From: Struthio camelus
Taxonomy: Eukaryota > Chordata > Aves > Struthioniformes > Struthionidae
DNA: 64,000 bases
Direction of reading: 5' to 3'
Assembly: GCF_040807025.1 (NCBI RefSeq)
Contig: NC_090953.1
Location: 21,746,997-21,810,996, forward strand
Position numbers and translations under genes: made by a program. How positions within the stretch are numbered: the stretch's first letter is position 1; every line of letters begins with the position of its first letter. The notes under the pieces were generated by a model. That model saw nothing but the letters and a program-made list of their open reading frames with translations. It ran no database searches and had not been told where the DNA came from. Positions 19,901-32,364 of the stretch are shown here, piece after piece.

Positions 19901-22900
19901 GAAAATGCTTAACCTCAATCTTGCAGGCACTCTTGCAAATGGCTGGAGGCAACCAGCGAATGCTCCCATTATGCTGTACAATCGCATTTGTGTACAGGGA
20001 AACTTCATATGTACCATCCGCACTAGTGAAACGAGAGAAAAGAAAAAGGAGAAAAGACCAGCAAACATAAAGGAGCAAAGCATGATTTGAACAGAAAAGC
20101 TCTGGTATTCTTGGTCCTCTGGGCCTGAGTTGTTGCTAGGATTAAACCTTAGCAAGATTTCAGTTTTGAAATCTATAACATGATAGGAAGAATGGTGTAT
20201 GCATTTCCCCAAGTCAGAGAATTAACATTTTGTCCGATGCTTTCATAAAACCATTATATAAGTAGATTATAAAACAATAAGCATGCATGTTGGTTTGATC
20301 CAAAGAACCCAAAGTATTTTATAAATATTTCTTAAAGTAAGTAACACCTCTGGAGGCTAAGTATAAATGAGATCATCCAGCATTGAGATGCAGGTACCTT
20401 TGGTCTGCAACACAGCCACTGCTAACTGCACACAGCAACAGTGCTAAATGACTTGCAGGAGGAAAGAAAGATGAGCAGTGTTAGTTAGAAATGCAGAGAG
20501 AATGTAGGCAGAGGAAATGTAATTATATGAATTATAATTTATGGCATCACTCCAGTTAACGTTTGCTTATTACAAAACCAGAACAGACAAGCCACAGGGT
20601 TCTTAGCCCACAAACAGTCTTGGCTTTGTATCTCCTCCGAATGCTGAACTTCCGCTAGGAGAGTCTCCTATGCTATGGTGGGTCATTTAATTCAGGGAGA
20701 TTGTTATTGATCTGTAGTCATTACCTGTCCAGCGTTTTTGGACAAACAATATTTTAATAGTTAGTCACTTAGCCACTTTGTTAGACTGCAAAAGTGAGTT
20801 TCGAGCAGTTGTATCCCATGTGCTTTCTTTTTGATGAATAGATACTTCTGTAAAGAAATGTACATTAACTAAAGACAGTACATTATTTGCAGAAATACCA
20901 GACCAAACTCACCACAAGTGTAAACAAATAAAGTTCATCTGACTCTGGTTAAGTAGCAACCCTTTACTCCAGCGGAAAATTTGTGCCTTAACAGTTAATA
21001 ATGAGTCTAATGAATCACTTATTTGTTAATAAGGCACCTTGAAAAATAGAGCTTTTTCAGTGCTAAGGCTGATTTTTCGAAGCAGGATGTGCTGCAGAGC
21101 CGGGCTCCTTGGCTATCTTGGTGCACTCCTTGGCCGCGAATGCTGTCTGCAGTTGTGCGTGGGAGCGTTCCTCGTGTTCTCCTTAGCGTGGCCTTGAACT
21201 CTGCCCGGGAAACAGCGCTTCAGCGGGAGAAAGTCACAGGGTGGGCGTTATCGTGTGATACCTTTCAGCTAAAATTTTAACTTGCAGCTTTGTACTAATG
21301 TAAAAAGCCAGTATAGCGAGGCTAAAATCTTCTTTCAAGAAGCCTTTTAAAATCGTTCCTTCCCCTTCTTGTAATCCATTAAATGGTACCATTTGGACAT
21401 TAAGCAAGGAAGAAGCCAGGGAGGGGCACAATTTAGCAGAACAAGATTTGACAAGGCAGAGTACATCCTAATCCACTGGCTGAATTGTTTTGTGACTAAT
21501 ACAATAGTTGTTAGTATTTAAGTATTTCTTAAATCTGATTTCCAGCAGGAGGATTCCAGGGACTTAACTCAGTTATATATAAACTTTCCAGGTTTCCCAT
21601 CTGTACGTGTTCATAAACCATCATGTCTTCAAGAATTCATTGGTTTTTAAAATATCTTGAAAGGAGTATATTTTAAGCTTTGGTTATTGTTTTTTTCCCC
21701 AAAGAATTGGTGTCATCTACTTTAAGACTTGGCTACAAGCTAAAAAATATTGGCACCTAGCTGTTTGTTTGAAAGAGGTACTGAGCTATGGTCTAGCTCC
21801 AAGCCTTTCTTTCTCTCTGTACTTTAAAGCACCAAGGTAAAATGTTGGCAGATTTGTTATGCATTCTTATAATTGATTTCTGAATGCTTTATGAAAATAT
21901 AATGTAATATGTTTTTGAAAATTAATATTAACTCATGGAGTTCTGGTGCCTGTGAACTTTGTAACAGGTTGATGCTTTGGAGCCTGCGGTGGAAGGGGAG
22001 AACAAGGAATAAGAGACAAAAGTGTAGCTCAGAAAGGATGGGATCAATCTAACACAGCTCATTTGCTGTAGTTGAATATTCTTGCATACTCTCACAAAGG
22101 GTCTGGTTGTGCCTGACAAGAAAGTAAACCTAAACACGAAGATATTATTTGGTCTTTAGGGCTATTTAAAGTCTGTTTTTTCAACAAAGGTAGGGGCTGT
22201 ACGGATGCCTCAGTGCTTCTCTACCAACGTGCTTATTATTCACCTACAATGATGCTTCCCAGGCCTCTGTAGGCAAGAAAGCTGGCACAGTCCTATGCCT
22301 TGCAGGGCTGATTTGCAGGTTTTTGCCCTTTAACCCCCACCAACTCCTCCGTACTCGCCTGAGCTTTGACACTGGCTGCTATTGCCTCCCTGCCTGGTTT
22401 ACGTCCTTTTTACACTGGCACTGCTGGGGCAGAGACTAAGCATATGCGCTGGCTGACTGTGCAGAACTACCTGGGTTTCCCTGTCTTTTGCACTTATAAC
22501 ACTGTGGATCCTGCCATAGCTTGTGATGTGGCCTCTGGGCACTAGTGCAGTCTAGCTCCGTAGCACGCCTTGCTGTCCGGGAGCAGCAAGCCCAGAGGAG
22601 CCACTGGTGGGGGGGGTTGATCACACATCCATCTGGTCCTTAGCATGGCTCATCAGGGAAGCCAATAAATGCTGCTTGTTTTGGTTGTGCGTTTTGGGCT
22701 TCCAGTGCCCTAGACTGACCGAGCGCTGTGGTGTGGTCTTATCCATTATTACCGCCTCCAGTTTTGGTCCCGATTGTTGGAACCTGCAACCTGAGGCTAA
22801 TTGTTTAGTACCTCAGTGTATTTTACAGAGCTACCCAGTGATCTCTGGGGAAGATTTTCTGGTAGACTTAACAGCCTTTTTCTTTCCTTCCCCAAACTGA

Positions 22901-25900
22901 ATTTCATATTTCAACTCATACTAATACTTGAGAATCACCCCAGATTTTTGAAAGCATGGGACAGATAACAAGAATACGGTATTTTCTGCTGTTACAAGAA
23001 TTCAAGTATATTCCTATTGCTCTAGACTAAATTTCCATTTGGATTCTAGATGTCTTCTCTTCTTGCACACATGACGAGTGTGTGGCTGTGCTTGTACTTA
23101 CAGCTCAGGCTCTGTGTATAGCCTAGTTTGATGCAGACTTGTGACTCAGCAGTGAGCCTTCACGCAGATCCTCTGGTGTCTAATAGCTCACTGCAGACAC
23201 ACTCCAACTCTGCCAGGCTCTAACTAGAGCCCTGATTTTAGTGAAGTTATCTTTGTGGCCAATACCTCTCCGTCGGATAAATCTGATGGTGGCAAAAAGT
23301 TTCAAAATTCAGTTTCAGAAGTTTATCAGACCTACTTGATTGGTTCTGACGCTTGGGACTACCTGTTTCTTGTTAGATGGTTACAGTTTTTGTTCACTAT
23401 CTGTATGAACTGCAGAAGTTTTACTTACTTATTGTAAAGTACAATGTCTGGCAGCCAGATGTGTTTTGCAGGTATTCTCAGCTTATTTACCCCATCATAG
23501 TCAGAGGGCTTCCAAGCCAAACGATAATCAATCCACTCCTGAGAGAAAAATTGTACAGTAGTGATGGGAATATTCTGACCAGCACAAAAAAAAACACTGT
23601 GACAGAGTGAAAGCAGTGATGTTTGCGATTTGCAAGCGCATGCCTTTGTGGGCTTGGTTACCTGATTCACCCAGACATTTGTAGTCATGATCTGCTCCCG
23701 TTCATTCTGCAGGAGAAAAAGAAAGAGAAAAGTTGTCCTCTAAAATGTTTCCCTTTATTGCAATAATAAGATTTATTCAGTTGGCTTTCAAGGATATTTC
23801 CAGTGGCACAAAGTGATTTTGTTTAGTGTATTTCAAGGCAGACATTTCTCTGTTTGCTGGTAAGATACCCAGTTTTGTGTGACTGCTGACAGTAAAAAGT
23901 AACCCTACAAGTGCATAGTTCCAAGTGGCCATTAACAGGGACAGCCATGACTGGAGTGACTGTGGCTACTTGGGAACTAGTTTTCCCACCCTGGGTTGAT
24001 TTTTTTTGTGATTTGGCTTTGTATGGCTGGGGCTCAAGTGAAGGGCTGAGAGAGGAGGTCAAAGAGTCAGGAGGATTTCTGCAGGAAAGCAAGTTAATTC
24101 TCTGATGCTGAAGATACTTGATAGTCTTGCAGTTTATAAGATGTCTATATGTTGCTTTTTCCTGAAGAGTGGGGATACAGTGGGATAGGACTGAGCAGTG
24201 CCGTTCTTGATCCTTGCCGAAGTGGCTACTCTGATGAGGCTATTGATCTTTTGGGCCTGCAGGAACAAGACACCCCATTTTTTCTGCCCAGAATTGGCAG
24301 TCTAGGAGGACACATGTCAGTGCGTGCAGTGCATGGGGTGAGGAGGTGTCAGGTTCACTTCTCCAGGAGAGAGGGAGCACTTGTCCTGGAGTCGTCCGGT
24401 GTACGGGACAGTACCTACTGTCTACCTCAGCCTGTGCTTGTGTACGAAAGTGCATCTGTTTGTACAGCTTCCCTTAGCTTCCAATAGTGTCTTTCACTTT
24501 TCCTCCTGAGTTTCAGAATAAAAATTACATAGCGCTCTTAAACTTTGCAGCACTTTAGTCACTGGCCCATAGAAAAATGCTGGCAGGGAGGCAGCCCTCC
24601 GTATCCCCTTTTTCATCCAGCGAGAAAGCATCAGAGTTAAAAGCCTAGATTCAGGAAGTTATTCCTGCTTATGTCCTGGATCTTGTTCCCACTGCAGTTA
24701 GTGCTAAAATCTCTCTTGGCATCAAGGTGAGTATTTTTGCCTTGGAAGAACTGTTTAACCTATGTTCCCTTTGTGAGTGAAAATGTCTTTCTGACCTAGT
24801 GAAGTCAATGTCATTGAGTATGAGGAGCTGCTTACATGGGGATTGATTTAACCATGTTGAGCTATTCCACAACTAGCTTTTCTTTCCCTTTACAACATTT
24901 CACGGTGCTTTGTTGACAAGCCTGCAGAATCTGAGCAGGACCTCCTGGCTTGTTTTCAGACCACTCAACCACATTTCCTCAATGCAAACAGCAGAAGATA
25001 GTTTAGCATCACATACACAGTCCAGGATACATCCTGATCGGGTGTAACTTACTGTAGCTATACAGGAATCTGTAGAATGAATTTGGTGTTTGATCAATGG
25101 AATTTTATTGGATGGAGATCTGCTGCTATCCTTTATTGCTTAGGCTTAAATACATCTCCCTGTTGTAGCTGCATCTGATTTAAAGTAAAACCAAAAAATC
25201 ACATGTATGGGCCCTCCCTACTGAATGCTGTTATGTAAGCTAGAAAATAATAGGGACATAGTAATACCAGTGTGTCTTTCAGTTAGACTTCTGTACAGAT
25301 AGTAATGGATTAAAAGGAACAGCCTAATTTGAGCTTACCACACTGATGAGCTGTGCCAGTGAAACGTGCAGTTCTATAGATACCAACTGGGATGAGTTGA
25401 CAGCTGGACGAATTAACTTATTGTACCTGTCAGGACTCAGTAGGTGGTTCATTAGCTTTTCTTCAGCATCTGCTGCGGTGCTTCCTGTAAAACATCACAT
25501 AACAGGACTTCAGAAGGGAGATGAAGTGACATGATGTAGGGAGCACAGGATTCCTGTATATTGGATCATCTTCATGATCTAGGACTTTTGATTTTCTAAA
25601 GACTGTAAGTTTATGTGAACAGAAAGGTAAGTCTCTTGCACCAATATCAGTTCTACTGATCTTGACTGTCTTTCACAGAGCATAAATCAAGGCAGATTAA
25701 TCAGAGGCCCCCCCCCGCCTTTTTTTTTCCACGATAAAATGTGAAACTCAAGTTGGTAGATATTTTTGGCAGTATGTGCAGAAACAGAAACTGGAAGCAA
25801 AGCACCCTCTTAATAACAGAAGGAGAAAATGTCAAAGATCCAAAGACAGGGAGTCTGACTGCAACTTCCCTCTTTACTGTCACAGGAGACAAAGGAGGAG

Positions 25901-28900
25901 TTGCAGGCACATGTACAAAACTGGAAGACTCTGATCTGTGTAGGGAAAAGTCAAGGTATGAGCGGCAGGATTTTATAATGATTGGAAGCTCTTTGGTAGC
26001 CAGTGATATTTCTGTTTCAGAATCATGTTATTTAAAAACCTGAGGCACTAATGTAAAAGGCAGCCTTCTGGTATGTGGAAGCAAAACCTGATTTAAGGAC
26101 TAGGACAAATATTATGAATCTTAGATGGCCAAAGCTGGATTTCAGTGACTGCAGAATATAGCATCTGCAGGGTTTCAGATCGTCAAACAACCCTGAGCGT
26201 TCTCCATGGAGCAGAATAGCTTGTGGCACAACTCCAGAGGTAACCGCTTCTGTCCCCATGCTCTTGTTTGTGCTTTTTAAAGCCATTCTACTGGACTTTT
26301 CATACTAGTATTGGCCATGTTACAGAATATAAAAGGGTAAATTCTTCTCTGTTGACTATCTTAATAATTTCAGTGGTAGAAACAGAATCTATCTACCAAT
26401 GCTCAGTACCACTGATAGCTAAACTCCTGGTAACATCCTGCCAATGGTATTGACCCTTTGCAGGAGACAGATTCTGCTGCATGTGGAGCAATTCTGTGTT
26501 GTGTGATGCAGCTGACAGTGATGGACACAGGTGTCAATGACAACAGATTCTAGTCCAGTTGTTAGAAAAAGCATTCTTCACGTATGTCCATCCCATATAA
26601 AAGGGCACCCAACTCCACCCTAAATATTGCAGAAAAGAGGAGAGGGTCCATACAGCATACTTGCTTCTTTACTCCCCAAAGCAGTTCCACACAATAAAAA
26701 CCACTGGCCCTACAAGTATTTTAAATTCGTGATGCATGAATTTGGAGTGTTTCTTATGTTGCTGCATGAGATACGGAGAAAGACAGCTATCAACAGGCCA
26801 GGATCATGTAGGCAGCCAAAATTTGTGCGCGTTTCTGGAAGGTGTCTAGTTTCCGTGTGAACTGGGCAGTAAGCTGCTAGGGGGAACAAATCTCTCTTGA
26901 GATTTGGCACTTCTGAATGCCATTCATATTAAAAAAATATTATAAGAACTTCTTGTTTCTCAGGAGAGGCATGAAAGAAAACAGATCTAAGAAATGTTCA
27001 TCTCTAAGAAAAGGTTTTGCTCAAGCTCTGGGGAAAGGTTGAGATAAGCACCAGATTTGCTTTAATTCTTTTAAGACCAGTGTGTAGTATGGCATGGGTA
27101 GCCCGAGTTTGGCCACACCTAACTGTAACATTGAACTTCAGAACTGACTTCTCAAGTACATCCTAAGCCATTTGGAAAAACAAATTCGGATGAATACATC
27201 TGTATTTGCTGGGCTGGGTTGGATTTGATTCACACTTGCCTTGTACCTCCCTGCAAGTCATTGTAAAAGCCTTAGTATCATGTGATATTTTAATACTCAT
27301 TCATTCTCAACCTAAGCCTGCCCAATCAAAGGCTTATCAAGCTAGAGCTATGCTGATGCTGATCCTTGCTAAGCTGCAGACTTTGTTTGTTCTTGGGTAT
27401 TGCAATGAAGATAGAGTTAAATTTGATGCTATGAAGAAAATAGGGCTGTACACTAGGAATCAGTTGTTCTGTGTTTATAAGGGTGGGTGAAAAGCCTTGT
27501 GGTTGCTCAGGACAGAATCTTGGTTAAAGGCATTTTATTGATTTCTTTTGAACAAACGTTCCCTCTGTGGCATATGTAAGTGACAGAAGTAGACTACTGT
27601 AATTCAGAGCCAAATATAAATAAATTGTCATTTGGCTTGTTTCACACAGTGGTGTTTGCTGCTAACAGAGTGAATTCTTGTTTGAATTGTTAAATAAATA
27701 TGCTTTCACTGTGTTCCCATCTCTTTCTGTAAATATTCTAGTATATGCAGCATTTGCCCAAGCAGCCAACATGGAGTGAAAAACTGCAGAATATAAACTG
27801 CAGAAAGCCAATTCTGAATTTGTAATAGTCGTCATTCATTCTCTGAAGCCTGAATTTAATGGTCATGGTCATCTGGTCTGTCAATCAGAACAGACTGTGG
27901 GGTTTGTGTGTCTGACGAGAACAGCTCAGATTTCAGAGCACTGACCTCTTTCGATAAACTTTATGCAGATGAGTGACCACCCAAGACTAAATTATAAAAT
28001 GATTTGTCAGATAATGAACCCCTTTAAGAAATGTTTTGCTGTTATGAGGAAAGGGTTCCTGGAATGAATTATTCTTTGTAAGATTGCTATCCTAGCCCAA
28101 ACTTTGAATAACTTTTAATCATCTGAAATCACAATTTAAGGGCTCCTCTCTCATCTCCCTCAGATGCCTGTTTCCAACGCCAGTAGATGTCAGCAGTACG
28201 CTACCTCAAAGGCTGCTAGGTCCAAGCCATCCATAACCAACATGTAAAAATGAGTGCTTGAATCATTTTTATAATCTACTTTCCATTACCAGTCTACCTA
28301 TTAACCAGATGGTACCTAATGAAAACAGAATTACTACGCATTCAAGTTCATCTTTATATGCATTTCATAATGTTAGTGTCCGTGTGTTTGAAAACTCTTT
28401 TTTCCCCTGGGAGTTGGAAGAAATAGAAACACACTTCTTTCTCTGGCAAAACTGTTTTTTTCCAAATAGTAGTAATCACTAGAAATGTTCCAGAGGGTAG
28501 ACGAATGCTTTTAGACAAATAATTTTAACAAGGATGATGAAGCAGTTCTAAACTGGGGGTGCAGTATTTTTGTATACTGCAAACGGTAATAGGAAAAACA
28601 TGTTGGGGTGGATCCTGAACTAGGTAAATTGTCTTAGCTTTGCTGAACACACTACACGTCTGCCCCCTGACAAGGAGAGCAAATTGCCGCATAACTTGCA
28701 CTACATGTTTCTGCAGTAAGTTTGTTTTCTCTGCTGGGGTATAACCATCAAAAAAAAAAAAAAAAGCTTCAGGATTCATCCTGTTTCATGATACAGGAAG
28801 CAAAAACACAGACTTGATTGTCACCTGTGCAAAGTTTCCCTTTTACATGATATAATTTAAATATATAAATTGAAATAACTACTCACTCTGTGTTATGTTG

Positions 28901-30055
28901 GTTATTTTCAGTGTGTGATGACAAATATGTTGGAGTGATTTCCACAGAACACAATAAAGAGGAATATTGACAAATACAGGCAAGTGCACTATCTAAATTG
29001 TAAAACTTAATGCAAGGCCTATTTCTCCCGTTTTCCTACTGAGCATTGAGTAAAATGATTTACATAACCTCTTAGAACAATGCATGCTGATGTGGAATGC
29101 TTATTGTTCTAATGGAGGTGGTAATGAATTTACTATATTTTAAAGATTATTTTAATTTCCACACTACAATTGGTGCAAATAAAAAGGAAATACCAAGGAG
29201 TTTAAAAATGTGTAATCTAAAAATCTAAAGTAGGCCCTCACTCTTCAGCTGTTATAAAGCAGATGTTTTCTGAAGTTGGTTTTCGGTAATTGAAGAAGCA
29301 AAACAGCTGAGGGATGAATAAATAAATATGGGAAAGATGTGATTCTGCATCAGTTCACTTTCCGCCAATTTCAGTCTGTATACTTCAGTGGAGTCTTTCC
29401 CTGGGAAATGCACTATTTAATGCTGCTGTCATGTTGGCTAAAATGTCTGTAAGAAATCCTGGTGAGCTAAAGAAAATGTTCAGAATGTATGTTTGATTTT
29501 TTAAAGAATATATTTGCATATTTCAACTTAATTTACACACTATTTACATACTACTAATTAGACAATTAGGAGGTATGAACTTTGCAAAATATATGATTCC
29601 TAAAACTGGAGTCAATAATTGTAGAGGGCTGAGAGCCATCTCATTTATGGTTCATGCCACGCACTTTAATTTTTTTCACTCTTAACACAATCCCTGCTTT
29701 TCCCATCACAGATGAACCTGGGAGCATCTAAAGGAGCATTCTTTAGTGATTGTCACTGTCCTCTCCTCCTGTTCTGTCATTTTATGTCCAATTTGCTGTC
29801 TGTCCCTATCCGTCGTAGTGGATTTACTGATAACAAACAAGCCAGAAACGACACTAAATTAATTTCATGCGTCTTAAAGCCTGCAACCTACTGTGATGAC
29901 AGTTACAAATGGTCTGAGAGCTTATATTCACACTCCCACCTCCTAGCCCCAAAAGCTATCATTATTCTGCAAACTGTATCTGAAAGAAAAGATCACTTAC
30001 CGTTAAAATAAAAGGAGACCACTACAAAGAGAAAGAGGGTGTACGTATTCCTCAT
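16769..30055 (-). CDS. CHRNB4: neuronal nicotinic acetylcholine receptor subunit beta4 (complete, 6 coding exons, 489 aa)
   Basis: Non-alpha subunit that pairs with alpha3 (with or without alpha5) in ganglionic and habenular nAChRs. Coding exons are 30001-30055, 25339-25484, 23662-23706, 23429-23538, 19050-20022 and 16769-16909. They join in frame to 1470 nt. Residues 1-19 are a signal peptide. The extracellular domain has sequons at Asn48, Asn137 and Asn165, loop D Trp79 (complementary agonist face) and Cys-loop Cys152-Cys166. It has no vicinal Cys pair, as expected for a beta subunit. M1 is about 231-255, M2 262-282 and M3 292-316. The loop runs to about 443, and M4 is about 451-476. It is beta4 rather than beta2 because of the [13 protein letters not shown]-terminus and the short tail [11 protein letters not shown]. 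Oddity: Cys148 sits four residues before Cys152. Confidence 0.96.
16910..19049 (-). other. CHRNB4: CHRNB4 intron 5
   Basis: Donor GTAAGT at 19049-19044, acceptor CAG before 16909. AT-rich, no coding signal recognised. Confidence 0.85.
19050..20022 (-). CDS. CHRNB4: CHRNB4 coding exon 5 (extracellular core, M1-M3, cytoplasmic loop)
   Basis: 973 bp encoding residues 120-443. The first base completes Asn119. It reads [12 protein letters not shown], the Cys-loop [17 protein letters not shown], and loop [16 protein letters not shown] without a cysteine pair. M1 follows ([10 protein letters not shown]), then M2 ([20 protein letters not shown]), M3 and a cytoplasmic loop ending [11 protein letters not shown]. 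Acceptor TAG at 20025-20023, donor GTAAGT. Codon 148 is TGC (Cys), where vertebrate beta2 and beta4 subunits have Tyr as far as I know. Confidence 0.96.
20023..23428 (-). other. CHRNB4: CHRNB4 intron 4
   Basis: 3.4-kb intron, donor GTAAGT at 23428-23423. It is mostly AT-rich, with a small CpG-containing patch near 21080-21250. No repeat family or exon is recognised. Confidence 0.85.
23429..23538 (-). CDS. CHRNB4: CHRNB4 coding exon 4
   Basis: 110 bp, the conserved size. Encodes residues 83-118 plus two bases of codon 119: [16 protein letters not shown] through [10 protein letters not shown]. The acceptor is CTCAG and the donor GTAAGT. Confidence 0.96.
23662..23706 (-). CDS. CHRNB4: CHRNB4 coding exon 3 (45-bp microexon)
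   Basis: 45 bp encoding residues 68-82, [15 protein letters not shown], which includes loop D Trp79. The acceptor is TGCAG and the donor GTAACC. It is separated from exon 4 by a 123-bp intron. Confidence 0.96.
23707..25338 (-). other. CHRNB4: CHRNB4 intron 2
   Basis: Donor GTAAGC at 25338-25333. Ordinary non-coding sequence. The open frames in 24.15-24.49 kb are unlike any known family. Confidence 0.85.
25339..25484 (-). CDS. CHRNB4: CHRNB4 coding exon 2
   Basis: 146 bp. The first two bases complete Gly19. Encodes residues 20-67, [19 protein letters not shown] through SLAQLISV, with an N-glycosylation sequon at Asn48. The acceptor is TTACAG and the donor GTAAGC. Confidence 0.95.
25485..30000 (-). 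other. CHRNB4: CHRNB4 intron 1
   Basis: 4.5-kb intron with donor GTAAGT at 30000-29995. AT-rich, with a poly-A run at 28750-28765 on the plus strand. No exon or recognisable transposon seen. Confidence 0.85.
30001..30055 (-). CDS. CHRNB4: CHRNB4 coding exon 1 (signal peptide)
   Basis: Encodes residues 1-18, [18 protein letters not shown], plus the first base of Gly19. The start codon (30055-30053) has G at -3. The length (55 nt) and phase match CHRNA3 exon 1 exactly, which supports the choice. The donor is GTAAGT. Confidence 0.92.
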
Positions 30056-30290
30056 GGCAGTAACAAGAAGTGGATTACTGTTCTTCAGTAAAGACAGCTG
30101 GCGATAGGCTCTGCTGTCAGGGTTGCACAAGGAGGAGATGTAAAAGCAAACCTGAACCTTGGAGGTATTGAATCCCTGGAAAGAGACAGACAGTAGGAGC
30201 TGGCAGAGGCATTCTGCAAAGTGGAGTTTTCATGAGCATAGTGGTCCCTCCCCCTTTGCAGCTGTTTAAAGAGCTTTGTGGAGAGGAAAA
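30056..30290 (-). promoter_or_regulatory. CHRNB4: CHRNB4 5'UTR / proximal promoter region
   Basis: CAGCTG E-boxes at 30095-30100 and 30259-30264. The second lies beside a pyrimidine-rich CCCTCCCCC element (30246-30254). In rat the CHRNB4 promoter works through Sp1-type C-rich boxes and bHLH/Sox10 factors (established). Equivalence of these bird sites is inference. No TATA box is evident. Confidence 0.4.
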
Positions 30291-32364
30291 GCACATAAGA
30301 AGAAGGAGCATAATGTGATAATGTTGAATAAGAGGAAATGAAGGAGCAAGCTAAGAAACGTGATCTGCAAAACACAACTGCTTAATTCCTGCTACTAGAT
30401 AACATCTAGAAGGCTTTCTGGTTAGTAAGTGCAGTGGGTGGGGATAGCTGTGTGGGAAGAGCTGGAGATAAGTTTGTGCCATAAGCTCTGTTATGAAAGT
30501 CATATCAACAAATTATAGCCCTAGCAGGGGCTCATTTTCTATGTCAAGAGAAAAGGTTGATTCCCTACTTCCAACCGTTTTCCACTCCCAGTCCCACACT
30601 CCGTGTGATCTGTTAAAACTAGAACTCCAAAAGCCTTTTGGGAACAGGAGGAGAAAAATGGGGAATTTGTTCTCATTAGCATTTGACCGGGATTTTGAAA
30701 GAAAGCTAAAGCAGCCTAGTGAAAAATAGCAGCAATAGTCATAAAGACGCTCCAGAGGAGCATTAGAGAAGTCCATGGAAGTCGTCATTCACAGCTGAAG
30801 GGTTCATCAGGATATAGCGTATCCTGCGTTTGGGACATGCTGTGGGTAGATAAGCGTAGAAGGAAGGGAGAAGAGCTTACGTGCCCTGTGCAAGCACTGT
30901 AAGACAGACTGAAATTCCTAGGTAGAAAACAGATGCTGATCTTGTAAATATTGTTCTGTCTCCATGCTGAGATTGCTCTCTGCTTTAGTTGGCTGCAGGA
31001 TGCAGTTCTGCCCTCATCCCATCTCCCAGCAGTCCAACTCCACTGGCTGGGATGGAGATATTCCCGATGTACACCAGAGTACTTTATGTGTCTGCCAGAC
31101 TGTTAATCTTTACTTCTGCATCTCGCACAGTTACTTTCTGACTTGGATTATTTGGAGAAGTTAATTTACGGCTGTTTTTAGGCAAGCTGTCAGTGTAATG
31201 TGGAGCAATTCGTTACCTTCTGCCTAAACATTTTAGCAACTGTCTTTTTCCACTAAGTAGCCCTGTTTGTTGTAGCTTTGCTGGCTTTAAAGGAGCTGCC
31301 ATTAGAGACAGCCCAACAAGAAAAGAAACTCTACTCCAGTTCTAGATATAATCTTCCTTTACTCCTCTAAACAGTCTGTTGAGTGTTTTTGGCTCATCTG
31401 TGTAGGGGAGGAGAATGGATTCAGTGAGATAAATGGAAGAGCACTGACTGCATGGATAGAACAAGCTGCTACGAGTCAGCTTTGAAGAAGTGGCTTGTGC
31501 TGTTGCTTTCCCTTATTCTGAAAACTTAAGATGTGTCAATTATACCATATAAGCCTTCACTGAGGCTTCTCAGTTGGTACTTTAAAAAGCTCACATATAT
31601 CTATCATGAGAAGCATTTCTTGTACATTCTCACCTTTCTGCTACCTGCCTGCAATCTCAAGCAATCTCTGTTAATCTAACACTCTCAGTTATACTCTCTC
31701 AGGTTTTATAGCATTTTTTAACTATTACTTTCAAAAGCGTAGGTCTTTTGATCTCTTCTAACTACTGAACTTTCATATACTTTGTTTGTAGATGGGTTTC
31801 TAATTCCTTTTTATCACATCTTAAGTGTTATGTAAACATCTCTGATGATAAAAAGTTTGGTGGACTATGTAAGAATTGGTGTTTGATGGTATCTGTATAC
31901 TCAGAAAATTTCCGCAGCACACGAATCCTATTGCCTTGATCTTTAACTGTCCAACACAAATGTGCTGTTGTTGTTGCTTATCTTAATGACTGATCCAGCT
32001 CATAACAGAGATCTCCTGTGCTAGGCCTTGCACATTATTTTAAATCTTGTTTGTGCTTTCATCCCTTTCTTTTTCCCTCTTATTCACTATCCATTAGCTC
32101 TAAGTGATTTTCATAGAAGTTCGAATTCTTACGTCAAAGCAGCGTGTACAGGAAAGGAGAATGATTTCAGCGAGACAAACGGAAGAACAGTCACTGTGTG
32201 GACAACTACTCTGATGAAAAAAGAGCTAGTAGAATCCTAGTGAATGTGAATGGACTAACTGCAATGAAACTATGACACTGTATTTCCCTGCTTTTTCCCT
32301 GGCTTTTAATTAACACCATGTAGAAACAGAACGGGGAGATTTCCCTGAAAGAGCCTTCTCCTCT
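30291..32364. other. CHRNB4 upstream DNA, no gene seen
   Basis: AT-rich, non-coding. It contains a diverged 58-bp direct repeat (31400-31456 and 32143-32202). Nothing else is recognised. Confidence 0.7.
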
